In this document: positions 1-11,770 of the stretch, one piece after another | Numbering within the stretch: position 1 is the first letter of the stretch | How the letters are laid out: each line of letters opens with the position of its first letter | Origin: Lates calcarifer | Lineage: Eukaryota > Chordata > Actinopteri > Centropomidae | Length of the DNA stretch: 64,000 nt | Direction of reading: 5' to 3' | Assembly: GCF_001640805.2 (NCBI RefSeq) | Contig: NC_066851.1 | Location: forward strand, 2,738,427-2,802,426 | Program-made: the position numbers and the translations under genes | Notes under the pieces: model-generated | What the model was told of the DNA's origin: nothing | Database searches by the model: none | Seen by the model: only the letters and a program-made list of their open reading frames with translations

Positions 1-80
1 GGATACTTTGATAAAACATTCTTTTTTATTTTTATTTTTGAGTAGTTAATGAACTTCCTGTTATTAATTTTTATTTGCAG

Positions 81-375
81 ACTGTAAAGGAGAAGACGAA
101 CAACGGTACCAGATCAACTTCACTGTGAGTGTTCAACAAATCTTTATGTTTGTGGAAGAAGAATTTAAATATGTGTGTCTGATTCCTTCATATGTACAGT
201 GGGAAGGATTTCATGTGTTAACAGTCATTATGATGCTGTCAGAGCAGAATCTGATGTGATTTTCTTTGTATTAATCTGTCCTCCTCGGCCAGATTGACCT
301 CACAGGTTCCAACAGGGATCCCTGGTACCCGATCTCCCTTCATTGCATCGACCTTTAGGGCTACAGTGAGTACCT
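81..375 (+). pseudogene. copine-like VWA-domain exon pair, broken by a stop codon
   Basis: Two short exon-like blocks lie between good splice signals. Block A (81-124) follows an AG at 79-80 and ends at a GTGAGT donor; read in frame it ends in QINFT. Block B (293 to about 375) follows an AG at 291-292 and reads IDLTGSNRDPWYPISLHC, later GYSEYLT. In copines (calcium-dependent, phospholipid-binding proteins with two C2 domains and a VWA domain) the start of the VWA domain reads QINFTVxVDFTGSNGDP...SLHYxxPxGxNEYLT, so both blocks match in order and spacing. Block B contains an in-frame TAG at 356-358, exactly where copines have a residue just before the glycine. No further copine exons are recognisable up to 3.1 kb. 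I infer a gene fragment or relic; a truncated gene entering from the left edge, or a sequence error, are alternatives. Confidence 0.45.
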
Positions 376-1504
376 GACCTGATGCCTATCTGGGCAGTGG
401 GTGACGTCTCTGTAACAGTTAATACAGCAGCACATAGAGCTGTGTCAAAATGAGTCAGACCGTATTATATAATATTTGATTAAAAAAAGAGAGAGATAGA
501 GATAATGTGAGAGCAGAAAAGTTTCACCAACAGTAAATGTCTGTTTTTTGTGTGTGTCAGTCCCAATCCACCTACAGACTGGATGAGTTTACAGATTCAA
601 CTTCATTCTCACTGCATAAAGTACATACAGTTGTGCATCTAACCAGTGCAAAAAAAGTGCAAAATAGGGGGGAAAAAAAGGTTAAAGGCATGATGAAGAT
701 CTGAACTAGGCCTATCTGAACGAGTACGAGCTCTAGAAGATAGAAAAGCACACTAGAGATAAGAAAAATCCTTCACAACAAGCATGTCCTGTTTTTGCCA
801 AGTGGCCGTTGTCCTGCCCACTCTCTGACTACAGAGCTCAGCAACACGTTGCTGGTCCTTACAGAGTACTCTGCAAAATTTGGAAAACAATAATAATATA
901 TATTTTTTAAAAGGCTGTTCAAAGAGCCACAAATTACAAGGTGAGAACAATGTTAAAGCTTTCAGATGTGATCTGAAACAAAACAGAAAGTAATATTGAG
1001 ATGTTGATTTTTTTATTATTTTTTTTAGCATTCCTAAATCAAATTCAAGTAAATAAATAAATAAATAAAATGAAATGCTGCAAGCAACAAGCAACAGTGG
1101 GGTCAAGGGTCAAAGACCAATCCAATATGCTGAGGCAGCTCCTCCTGTTGAACAGCTGTCCATAATATTACTTTGTCTATCATTATCCTTGGGTTAGGGA
1201 TACTCTGCACATACAGAGTCTCAGCATTTATTGTATGGACATTTCTTGTTGCACAGATATGTTCTATGGTACAGCTCACTTTAGTTCCAGGTTAGCAGGC
1301 ATGTTGCTATGTCATGTTGCCCAAATTAATACTTTATTTATGTCCCCTAGTGCTTAGTCAACTTTGCTTTATTCGTTGTTACATGATGACAACCTCAAAC
1401 TTTTTAGATCAATCTGCATAGTTCTCTGCAGTGCTGTAATTGTGACCTTTTTCTATTTACTTTATTCTCAAGCCCCACCATATTGGTTGGATGATGTAAT
1501 GACA

Positions 1505-1640
1505 TGGGTGGTTGTCATTACACCTAAGATAAGATGATCCTTTATTAGTGCCACAGTGGGGAAATTTACATTGTTGCAGCAGCAACACAGAAAAAGGCAA
1601 GATGTAAAACAGATAATGTAAAACAATATCTAAAAAAAAA
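1505..1640 (-). repeat. LINE 3'-end-like repeat, reverse orientation
   Basis: The segment begins with AAGATAAGATGATCCTTTAT followed by a sequence that is common as the reverse complement of teleost LINE tails (GGGACTAATAAAGGATTATC-type ends). A forward-oriented relative with ACTAATAAAGATTTATCTTA occurs near 40447 inside enpep, supporting a dispersed family. The body of the element is not recognisable. Confidence 0.5.
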
Positions 1641-2419
1641 AAACCTATAAACAGTATGAACAGGACTATGTACAGAGTAACAAATTGGATTTGAATACTA
1701 ATATATTGACCAATTCTCCACAGCTGCTGAATGAAAATACTGTCAATAGTCCAACACAGTATTATAATAACAAAGTTGTACTGTGCCTGACTCAGACATG
1801 TGCTCATATCACTGACACAGTTCAGCATACAATGAAGAAAAACACTGCTCCCGAAAACTGTTCAATCACATGAATCATGTGTGTGAAGTCATTTTCATGA
1901 TTTTATGATATCAAATAGATGTTTCGTAATGAATTTCTCAGTAGTTATAAAATGTCAGTGTCCTCTGGATCATTTGAGTGTCGTCCCACCTCTGCCCTCT
2001 GCCCAGTCGTTGATTTAACATAGAATCATGCTGGTGTGTTGGTGGCCTCAGAGTCTTAACTGTTGCTTATTAATTTAAAATACAGCAACTGTGAGCACAT
2101 GATGGAGGGTAAGATTTCATTTCAGATTTTTTTTCAGATATGTAATTTTTAACACGTCTAACACAATGCATACCTTGATTGATAATATAGGGGGATTGTG
2201 GCTACAAGAAAAGCAACTTATCTCACACCACGTTGTTGCGGTCTTACCAAGTCAAATGAGCATTTTTATTTTCATGGTTAATGAGAACTTTATGTACTTA
2301 CATAAATGTGCCGTATATACTGAGTGATGTAAAGAAATAAAATTCATGATAATCTCAAGAAACAATGCACACCTTGTGAACTCTACATGTATGGAATAAT
2401 AGGAAAGACAGGATGTGTC

Positions 2420-2860
2420 GTGGGGACTGGGGACACAGGAGTGAGGACCCAAACGTAAACACCAACTCAAGGCTCAGGTACAGCTAAGATTTATTTTATG
2501 AACATAAAAGAACAAAAAACGTACTGTCCAGTACAGCAGGCAAAAGTCCAAAATACAAAATTCCACAGAGGGAGGTAGCAAACACAGGGAACACACAGGG
2601 AAGACACAAAAAACATAATAAATCCTCCAACAACTGAAAAGGGAAGAGACAAGACATATAAACACACGCAGGCAAATTAACCAAATGAAACACACAAGAA
2701 AAAACAAAAAGACAAGAAGCACAAGAGACAAACCAGGAAAAGTAACTACAAAATAAAACAGTGTGGAAGATATAAAGCACAAGAGAAACAAGTAGAAGGA
2801 TTATCAAAATGAAACAGTAACTAAAAGTCTCTCTAGGGACAGGTCATGACTGGATGACCT
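2420..2860. repeat. A-rich, purine-biased dispersed repeat
   Basis: Strand-asymmetric segment beginning GACTGGGGACACAGGAGTG and running through many AAACACA/GACAAG blocks to about 2860. Segments with the same look occur at about 31230-31600 and 42300-42480, and similar non-autonomous repeats are common in fish. I cannot assign the family or its exact ends. Confidence 0.4.
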
Positions 2861-3169
2861 TAATCAAGAAGCTTTGATAATAGACCTTCAAACTGTATCT
2901 TGTGTAAATAAAAATATGTGATATTGTCTAATTCTTGTACAGTCTATGCCTCTTATGCGGGACAGTGTATCGGGCACTGTTGGATGTAAATCTTTACCCT
3001 AATAGGTCTTGAGGATTTGTTAAGTGTTAGTTGCTTTGGATGAAAGTGTCAGCTAATTTATTCAGTGTAGCTCAAAATCAAAGTCTGAAATTGATGTGAA
3101 ATTTATGAGAATGTCAAGTAAATAATAATATGATATCCAGCTTAATATAAGGTTGCAGTGCAATGATGA

Positions 3170-3528
3170 CCTCAACCAAACAACACTGGAAATCAAGCCA
3201 GTTCTATTCAGACACAGGCTTGGGATGGAAATGCAATTTTGTTGGGTGCCTGCTCACGTAGGAATAAAAGGGAACAAAACAGCAGACAAAATAGCATAAT
3301 ATATTGCTTAGAATTTAGTGAGTGATTTTTATTTATTTATTTGTTGATTAAAAATTTAGATTTCTTGTTTTGTTTTGTTTTTGGTCTGATGATGTGAAGT
3401 AGTCCAGGGATAGTAATTCATACAGCACACAGTAGCACAGTGCAGTAGGTGGCGGTATTTATCCTATAAGCAATGATTTCAACCTGCCTTTGAAACCGTT
3501 AAAAAGAAGAAGAAGAAGAACAAGAAAA
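3170..3528 (+). mobile_element. 5'-truncated LINE (I/Nimb-type) with RNase H remnant and GAA tail
   Basis: At 3224-3297 the forward frame reads FCWVPAHVGIKGNKTADKIA, the hallmark end of the RNase H domain of I-clade non-LTR retrotransposons (consensus like FxWVPSHxGIxGNExAD). It is followed by a short untranslated tail containing GTAGGTGGCGGTATT (about 3445) and a terminal (GAA)n run at 3504-3520, the usual 3' end of such elements in fish. The copy is only about 360 bp and degenerate. It lies directly upstream of jkamp and ends about 115 bp before its start codon. Confidence 0.7.
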
Positions 3529-3642
3529 CGTAACTTCCGACTTGTACTACCTCAATTTTCGTCCGCATCCTGGTTAGGCATCCAAATGAAAACACAGTCG
3601 CACTGAGGCGTGAACGTTGCTTTTAACCATTGTTGGTTTAAA
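3529..3642 (+). promoter_or_regulatory. probable jkamp core promoter/5'UTR with ETS-type site
   Basis: The short region between the LINE tail and the jkamp start codon must hold the promoter and/or 5'UTR. It contains ACTTCCG (3533-3539), the reverse complement of the ETS core CGGAAGT that is common in housekeeping promoters. No TATA box is visible. An upstream ATG at 3586 opens a seven-codon frame closing at 3606, so a short uORF is possible if transcription starts before it. The transcription start itself cannot be read from sequence. Confidence 0.4.
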
Positions 3643-6600
3643 ATGGGTAAGTTAAGCTCGCCTTTCATATGATAATAGTTAGCTTGTTAAGGTAGTTTTA
3701 GCCGCCGCAGCGTACAGTAGTGTAATTTTTTACTAGCTAGCTGTGAACTAGCTGGCTAACCGCATCTTTGCACTAGCTATACAAACAGATGATTCATTAG
3801 GAAACGTATCTGTACTTAAATAAACAATACAACATACAGTATAAAAGACAACCAGATTTACTGCAGTTTAAACAGCGACTAGTGAGAGTAACGCTGTGCC
3901 TGTGGTGAATATTTGTCCCAGTTTTCTCTGAAGCTGACCTGTGGTTGCCTTGGTATCGAGCTAACAGCTAATAGCTGCTTTATGTAAACTATCAAGACAT
4001 GTATCATCTCAATTTGCTGATATAGCAGTCAACTCTCTACACTGAGGCACTGACGTTCAGTCTTATGCATATCTGCCCTCTATCCTCCACAGTATTGGGG
4101 AGTATGGAAGACTGCTCAGCTGAGCTTTCATGGAAAACACCAGCTACAGGAACCGTTTAGTGTGGTTATATTGTGAAACTGTAAAACTACCTGTAGGAAA
4201 GTGCTTGTGCTGCCAAACTGCTGTGCACCGGTGCTGACTGCTGAATAAAGTGTTTGTGTTTCCTCTCAGCTGTGGCCATGAGCTCAACGTGTCCCGGCCT
4301 GTACTGTGGCAGGATGATGGTCAATGGATCCGTGGAGGGAGAGTGTGGTGTGAGTACTCAACACCATATATGTGTTTTTTTTCCCCCCAATTTGTGTATT
4401 AACATTTTCAACATATTTTTAAATGAACACAAACTGTATTGTGCTATATTAATACAGTTGGACCAACACAATGATGATAAAGCAAGGGTTGGGGCGGTAG
4501 AAGACAAAACAAAACCAAGATAAAATCAACAGTACAAGGTAGAAAGAAAAAAAATCTATATTTGGTCGGTCTGCTGCATGTTGTGTCAAGTTAGTGCAAA
4601 AGAATAAATGAATGAATAAAAGATCCCTCCATCAGTCACTCTGGGCTCCCTCAAAGGTCTAACTCAACAAGCCTTTAGTTATGAACCTATGTCTTTCTAG
4701 TTTGGCTAAATTAAGGACATCCTTATCCACAGTGTATGTGAGGGGGGGCTGTAGATTTCCCCTTGAGCAATATCAATCATTTTGTGAGAAGGGTAACAAA
4801 GGCAACAAAAGCCACCTCTAGTGAAGACAGGGATATTGTGTGTATAGTTAGATCGAATGATGCAGTTATGGCATTAGGTTCAATCAGTTTTCCCGTAACC
4901 TTTGATATTATTCAGGAAATATTCTCCCAGTAGAATTGTAGAGCGTGGCTGGTGCATGGTGACACCTGTCATATGTTGGATCCACATCTTTGTATATTTT
5001 TGAGAGCATAACCTGTGTCAGCTGGTGTACAGTTTTGTACTGTATTAGTCCATGTTTTGTGTAAATAGATGACTTCAAAAGCACCTTCCCACCTGATGTT
5101 TGTCTGACTGAGGGTGTGTGTGAGTGTGGGGGCATCGTCTCTCATCTGTCCAGGCTGTAGTAGAGAGATGGGACAGTCGTAACTGTAGTTAAGCTTTCAG
5201 GTTGGTATCCGGTCCAATGTACTGTGCCACATGGGCTTCAGTAAGATGTAGGCTTCTGTGACTGTCGTGTTAATGCAGTGTTATCACATTTAGAACACAG
5301 CCGCCTTTCACTACAACCTCATAGTAAACAGCGAATAGAATAATCACCTTTCTGACAGTGTCAACAAGAAAATGTATATGCTTTGTGAAAGTAGGATTCA
5401 TGGCAGAGCTTGTATTAGATTGCAGTTGTTTGGACAGGTGCATATACAGCTGAGTGTCTGTTGACAGCTTGGGTCAACTGTTTCATAGTTCAGCTTTGGG
5501 AATGCTGTACCACTCAGAGACTGGTGCTAATTAGAACAAGCAGTTATTTATCTACATTGATTTTCTGGAAGTGAAACTAAACATGAAAACACCTAAACTG
5601 TGTATTGAAATGTACATTCATTTGATCAACATGCAGGGTTTGGTTCTCACTGCCTCCTGGTACTGATTTAAATGTGTCTATGGTGCTGAGTTAAATAAAC
5701 TGTTACTTAATCTTGGACCAGACCTAATCTGATCTGAATTATAGCTGCTGGTTTTAAGACGACGGTAAACACTGAGTGAGAAATTGGACATTTACTGCTG
5801 GGACTTCTGATGGTGCATCGTCACTACTTCACCTCCTCCTACACCACATCCCAAAGGTGCTCTGTTGGATTGAGATCTGGCGACTGTGGAGGCCATTTGA
5901 GTACAGTGGACTCATTGTCATGTTCAAGAAAGCAGTTTGAGATGATTTGAGCTTTGTGACATGGAGCATTATCCTGCTGGAAGCAGCCATCAGAAGATGG
6001 GAACACTGTGGTCATAAAGGGATGGGCATAGTCAGCAGCAATACTCAGGTAGGCTGTGGTGTTTATTTGATGCTCAGTTGGGACTAAGGGGCCCAAAGAA
6101 AACATCGTCCACACCATTACACCACCAGCAGCAGCCTGAACCGTTGATACAAGGCGGGATGGATCCATGCTCATGTTTACCAAATTCTGTCCCTACCATC
6201 TGATCAAGATTCATCCAGACTCATCAGATCAGGCAAAGTTTTTCCAGTCTTTTATTGTCCAGCTCTGGTGACCCTGTGTGAACTGTGGCCTCAGTTTCCT
6301 GTTGTTAGCTGACAGGAGTGGCACCCAGTGTGGCTCTCTGCTGCTGTAGCCCATCTGCTTCAAGGTTCGATGTGTTGTGTGTCAGACCTTGGTTGTAACA
6401 AGTGGTTATTTGAGTTACTGTTTCCTTCCTGTCAGCTCGAACAGTCTGGGCATTCTCCTCTGACCTCTGGCATCAACAAGGCACTTGAGGAAGGTATAGA
6501 AAGGCACAGGAGATGAACCTTTTCTGAATTTCTATCATTATCTTTGTAATAAAATGTATCATGATGATACAGATTAAATTCTGGTTTCAGTTTCAGAAAT

Positions 6601-6830
6601 GTGGTTGCTGGGCTTGCAGTGTGTTTTCATTGGCTAACCAATCCCTGCCCTCTCTGTGTGTTACGGCAGGTGTGTCCTCGTGGTGAGCGGGCTAACCTCC
6701 AGAAGGTATGTGAACGCTGCATTGAGTCCCCCGAGCTCTACGACTGGCTCTATCTGGGATTCATGGCCATGTTACCTCTGGTGCTGCATTGGTTCTTCAT
6801 TGAGTGGTACTCTGGAAAGAAGAGGTGAGG

Positions 6831-6870
<40 letters not shown>

Positions 6871-9824
6871 TCTCTCAGTGTAAATTTGATAGCTTGCAGT
6901 AGTTCTGATGTTAGCATAATAATGTGTGATGAAAAGAGAGAGCTGTGGTTTGTTGACTGTGTGTTCACAGTTTGACCTTTTCCTTTCAGTGCCTGACTGA
7001 GGGTGGTGATTTCAGAGCTCTCATTTTTATTTTTTTGGAAAGCCATCTAGCTACCTAGCTACTAGTAAACTGGTGGGGCGGTAGGATGGTCTGGTTAACT
7101 CCCAGTAGAATAGGACACTTCCCAAGCTTTGTCTGTAGTAGAGGCCAGAGAAAGATTCACCTCCACAGTGATACCTGTCCTGGAGTTAACCTTATCAGAG
7201 CAAAAGCAGAGCTCAGTGGTACAAGCAATATCACCACTTACGCCATCATGTTTCTTGAAGCAGGTTCCGGCTGTTGGCCACATTCTGACTGTAGCATTTG
7301 TTTTCATTTTAAATATCAGAATCTTGTACAGTGGTTTTCACAACACTAACGGAGGAGCTGAGTTTATCTCTGCATGTGTCAGAGTCTGAGCTTAGTGCTG
7401 CTCTGCAACGTGCTGCCAAATGGATTTGCTTGTTTTTTCCTGTTTGATATGTGTTATTCTGTGATGGGAAATTTGAGTTGTGTTGTTGTGTGTCAGTTCC
7501 AGTGCTCTGCTGCAGCACATCACAGCCATGTTGGAGTGCAGCGTGTCAGCTGTGGTCACTCTGCTGGTCACAGAGCCCGTGGGAATGCTCAGTATCCGCT
7601 CCTGTGGAGTCCAGATGCTGTCTGACTGGTATACCATGCTGTACAACCCCAGTCCAGACTACATCAACACAATACACTGCACCCAGGAGGCCGTCTACCC
7701 ACTGTAAGTGCTGATGATGGGGGCCACAGATAAAGCATTCTTTACATTACCATTTCATCACCTTTCAGAGGTCTTCTGTTCCTGCACAGTTGCTGCGTTG
7801 TTTTTCTCCTCCTCAGCTATACCATTGTGTTAATCTACTATGCGTTCTGCTTGGTGCTGATGATGCTACTGCGCCCTCTGCTGGTGAAGAAGATCGCCTG
7901 TGGTCTGGGTAAATCTGACCGCTTCAAGAGCATCTATGCCGCTCTCTACTTCTTCCCCATCCTCACCGTGCTGCAGGCTGTGGGAGGAGGACTGCTCTGT
8001 GAGTGTGTTAACGAGTGGCTGCACACCACCACATTACACAGCTATTAATAGTCTCAGTTCAAATAAAAAAAGCTGAATTGTGCAGCTGCGAGTGACAGTT
8101 TGTGTGTTTCAGACTATGCGTTCCCCTATATCATCCTGGTCCTGTCTCTGGTCACACTGGCTGTTTACATGTCTGCCTCCGAGATACAGGTAACAACACT
8201 CACTGCACCACCTGGCTTTACAATGCTCAACAGACTAAAGTATTTTTGACACCTTTAATTTGAAGTCAACAGACTTTACCTTGAATGTCCTCAGTTTGAG
8301 AGGTTTAATGCTGGAATGTGCTACATGAGGTTTATAGTGAAGCAGTCTAAACTATAATGGTGTCATTATTCTATAGAAATTACATTGTGCAATTTACATT
8401 TACCTCATAATGATAAGTTAAAGCAAAAAAAGTCCTCTATTGTTACAGGAGTTTGCACCAGACTCTTCTTTGACAACCAGTATGTCTGTTAATATATGAC
8501 AACTACCAGGCATATAACAGTCTGCATTTAAACAACAACAAAGCACAAACATTATGATCCAGCAAATGTAAATGACTCCCTGAGGGATGTCTGCTTAGGC
8601 GAGTCGGAGTCATGCTAAATGTTAATATGAGAGTCCAGAGTTGAGTCACGTGATCAAACACTGAGTGAAACTAACTAATTGTTTGCATAATATAGGTTTA
8701 TATGTAAAAAGGAATGACTCTTCTTGTTGAGCCTGGTTTGTGTTTTGGGGTGTGAATAAGTGATCGGGTCTTTGGAATCAGTGCAGTACTGATCAAGAAC
8801 AGTGAACCTGAACACAGAGGACAGCCACTGCAGTGTAAACAAACTGCATTTGTCCACGTCAAAGTACGTCCACTAAAGTGGTTGGTTTTGTCACTGACAG
8901 GCTCAGACTGTTATTATAATTATCTGAAAACATTATGGATATGATTGCCACAGAGACAGACCTTTTTATTAACCTGAATCATCGCTTTTTATCTCAACCA
9001 GACTCCATTGACAAAAACAGTAATTTAACTGATGAGAACACACTGTAACACCACTCCCTCGATCTGTTAGTTTGTTAGTTACTGTGTGGTATTTTGTAAA
9101 AGATCTGAATACTTTTTCTACCACTTAAAGTCAAACAATAACACAAACAAACTAATTAATGGAGGCAGTGATGATCTAGCAGCTCCTGTGTTCTGCTTGT
9201 TAAAATTACTGTTTTTGTCAATGGAGTCTAGTAGTGATTGTCTGTTCGCTGTCCTTGATCAATATTGTACTAATTCCAAAGAGTTTTGCCAAACGTGAAC
9301 TCTGATTGTTACTTAGGTTAGGCTTTTAAAATATGAATCGCATTGATCTCCAGACATTTTCAGTTTTCATGGTCACATGGTTTTCATGGTTCATGGTTAA
9401 TTAGATGTTTAATTTCTGCCTTCCCTGATGATATTTCTGGGCTTTCTTTATGTGTTGTTGTTTTGAAAGGTGCTATATAAAGGAGCTGAAGCAGTTGAAG
9501 TGTTTGAGAAGTATTTCAGGCAGTTGATGTGTTTGCTGAAAGCTGATCTCTCAGTGTTATTAATCTGAACCTCTGTCCTCTGTGTGTCCTCACCCTCCAC
9601 CACAGTCCTTTAAAAACCTGGTTGCTAAGAAGAAGCGTCTGGTCGTCTTGTTCAGCCACTGGCTGCTCCACGCGTACGGCATCATCTCCATCTCCAGACT
9701 GGACAAGCTGGAGCAGGATCTGCCGCTGCTGGCCCTCGTGCCCGGTCCTGCCCTGTTCTACATCGCCACGGCTAAGTTCACCGAGCCCAGCCGCATCCTG
9801 TCTGAGGGCGGCAACGGACACTGA
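3643..9824 (+). CDS. jkamp: JNK1/MAPK8-associated membrane protein (JAMP), 7 coding exons
   Basis: Coding exons: 3643-3646, 4270-4349, 6670-6824, 7497-7703, 7817-7998, 8113-8189, 9606-9824. All introns are GT-AG and the joined frame is 307 codons plus TGA, close to mammalian JKAMP (about 311 aa). JAMP is a multi-pass ER/plasma membrane protein that binds JNK1 and recruits proteasome and ERAD components for disposal of misfolded proteins. Visible features: a Cys-rich N-terminus (CPGLYCG, GECGVCPRG), the conserved ESPELYDWLYLGFMAMLPL start of the first membrane segment, several further hydrophobic segments (LIYYAFCLVLMML, YYAFPYIILVLSLV) and the conserved end KFTEPSRILSEG. Exon 1 supplies only ATGG; splicing to 4270 gives MAVAM, matching the MAV start of the human protein, so I prefer it to the in-exon-2 ATG at 4278. 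Intron 2 carries a Tc1 fragment. Confidence 0.95.
4350..6669 (+). other. jkamp intron 2
   Basis: About 2.3 kb intron with donor GTGAGT and acceptor ACGGCAG. Apart from the Tc1 relic at about 5840-6495 I see nothing coding. A run of GGGGGG occurs near 4743. Confidence 0.7.
5820..6500 (-). mobile_element. Tc1-type DNA transposon fragment (C-terminal transposase remnant)
   Basis: The minus strand keeps an open frame (6183-5839) for the C-terminal half of a Tc1/mariner transposase, including CFQQDNAPCHKAQ (second catalytic Asp region) and [15 protein letters not shown] (third acidic residue, E). The plus strand from 6184 to about 6495 continues a well-known teleost Tc1-like repeat (through CTGTAGCCCATCTGCTTCAA and GACCTCTGGCATCAACAAGG). 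The helix-turn-helix N-terminus and both terminal inverted repeats are missing, so the copy is dead. It lies in jkamp intron 2. A second copy sits in lrit3 intron 5. Confidence 0.85.
6832..6869. repeat. (CA)n microsatellite
   Basis: Uninterrupted CA dinucleotide run of about 19 units, starting a few bases after the donor of jkamp exon 3. Confidence 0.95.
8771..9281. repeat. MITE-like repeat with nested inverted repeats in jkamp intron 6
   Basis: A perfect 27-bp inverted pair lies at 9000-9026 (AGACTCCATTGACAAAAACA...) and 9203-9229. A looser outer pair lies at 8771-8802 (TTTGGAATCAGTGCAGTACT...) and 9249-9281. The inner core of about 230 bp resembles a non-autonomous repeat common in fish. 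No transposase frame is present. Confidence 0.65.
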
Positions 9825-11770
9825 GCCGGGTTCAACAGAAAGTAAAGTTGCTACAGTCAAATCCATCAGCTTCTAATGCGTCATTAATAATGGGTCATTA
9901 ATAATCCAGTGGGTTTTCAGTGGGCTTCACTCTCTGGCCTTTAGTGTGGTCAAACTAGCTCCACCAGTTAGTGGCCATATAGTGACAACATCATGAAGTT
10001 TTCAGTTGGATGCTGAAGAACTATCTCTGATTATCTAAACAGGACAGATGGACACGACTGAACAGCATCTTATTTAAACTGTTAAATACACAAACCTTCC
10101 CCTGGGAGGAAGACGCCATGAAAACCAGCTCTTCACTCTTTCCACAGCCCAGGTTCAGAACTGCCCACTGAGCACTCATTAACTGTTCACAACATTTCTT
10201 GTCAGCATGGTTGTAACTTATGATTCTATTTATTCTAAGTAGATTAATCTATTAATCATTTTTAATTAATTCTGCTGTAATCCAGAAAAGTAAGAACAAA
10301 TGCCAGTGACAGGTTTTTAAACACAGTCCAACGTGATGTGTTCAGATGGGCCATTTAGTTTTACACAGTGTCCAAATAAATAAAGTCAGTTCAGAGTGAG
10401 AGAAGAGCAAATCAGCAGATGCTACCAGTGAAGAGGCAGTTCATTTATTATTGATACATTTTCTGGATTAATTATTCCCATCTTACCTGTCTGCCTTATA
10501 TTCATTGACATGTGCTGAGAGATGTTTTTAGCATGTTTGTGAATGTTGTACATGTTCCTGTAAATACAGTAAATGTATATAAATGAAGACTGACTGGCCT
10601 GGTGACTCAGACCACCTCAGGTTTTGATGAGGAGATTCACCGGGCCTCATGTATTTATATCAAAGTGCAATAGAAGCACACCACCTCAGACACATCCAGC
10701 CTGGGGAGGGTCAGCCCTGCTATCTGTCACAGTCACAGAGCTGAGCAGCCATTTCCCTGAGAGCAAAAAACCTTCAGACCTTGAAAAGTCTGAAGGTTTT
10801 CCCAGAATCCAAAGACTTGTCAGTCATCTGTCTCAAATGATGGAAATAAAGATTTGTAAGCAGCTTTTTGAAGCGTTTTTTACAAATCGAAATCAGGACT
10901 GTAGCTGGAGCTGACACATGACTTTGTTTGATTTGCACAAAACTAATTTAAAAAGTTGTATTAACATGTTTGTTTACACATGACCGTAAATAAGAGGCAG
11001 AGACGGGGTGAGAGGAGGAGAGACGTGTAAATAGTGCCACCACGTGTGTATTTTAGTGAACCTGGTTGTATTTGTCCTACAGATGAAATATGACATACAC
11101 AGAAACAGCTGGTTGTGTATTTCGCTGTGTATGTTTGTCATCCTTGAACCAAGCTGTAATCATTCACACGGCCTTCAGTGGGTTTCTGAGTTGAAGCAGC
11201 TGATGTACTGTACATATATATTACTGTAAATATATGAATGCTTGTAAATGTTGTTCTGCAGTTATGCTCACAAGCTCACATTGCAGTGAGTAAAGCAGCA
11301 ATCCTTCCTGTTTGATTTCACGCAACACCTGATACTACATGTTACACTACAAATCTCCAGCCTCATAAACACACAGCAGCAAACAAACAATGTGGTTTCC
11401 TGAATGCAGAGAGATTCTGTACTTCCTGAAAGAGCAGACATCCCTGTGGACTGGAGACATTTTACAGCCTCATGCAAATCTAATCTAAATCTAATCTTCC
11501 ACACCAGGAACCTGTTCATAGACAGTTTTACTGTGAAAACCTGATTGACCTGCTCCACTAGTCCATGTTGTAGAGAGAGGAGGGTTTTACTCTGCAAAGT
11601 AAACCAGATAACTTAGTCAACCTGCCTGTGCTAACAGTGGGTGTATTTGCCTGTTGTAAACACAGTTATGTTCCGTTGCTTGTTCACACTTTGGGTGTTA
11701 GAAAATGACGTTCACGTGTGAGCTGTTGTGAACGCAGAAGCTTCCTGTTGCTTCTAAGAATAAAGTGGAG
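9825..11770 (+). other. jkamp 3' untranslated region (probable) and candidate poly(A) signals
   Basis: No second gene is supported downstream of the jkamp stop. AATAAA hexamers occur at 10375-10380, 10379-10384, 10845-10850 and 11759-11764, so the UTR could end near 10.4, 10.9 or 11.8 kb. A perfect 13-bp hairpin stem lies at 10767-10800. Which signal is used cannot be told from sequence. Confidence 0.5.
10767..10800 (+). repeat. 13-bp perfect hairpin in jkamp downstream region
   Basis: AAAACCTTCAGAC (10767-10779) and its exact reverse complement GTCTGAAGGTTTT (10788-10800) are separated by an 8-base loop. It lies within a likely jkamp 3'UTR, 45 bases before an AATAAA at 10845. Confidence 0.85.

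Larger units (their letters stand above)
376..3169. other. intergenic stretch with dispersed repeats
   Basis: No supported gene. AT-rich, with runs such as AAATAAATAAATAAATA near 1050. Around 1505-1640 sits a sequence resembling the 3' end of a teleost LINE in reverse orientation (rich in AAGATAAGAT and CCTTTATTAGTGCC). About 2420-2860 is strongly purine-biased and A-rich on the plus strand, which explains long leucine/phenylalanine-rich minus-strand open frames that I do not accept as genes. Confidence 0.6.

Noticed and set aside
753..1106. 117-codon minus-strand frame
   Set aside because: AT-rich, low-complexity sequence with no recognisable domain or gene context.
2474..2807. Two overlapping minus-strand frames of about 105 codons, rich in Leu, Phe, Cys and Val, looking like membrane proteins
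   Set aside because: They are the complement of an A-rich dispersed repeat; composition alone creates the hydrophobic reading and there are no splice signals or family motifs.
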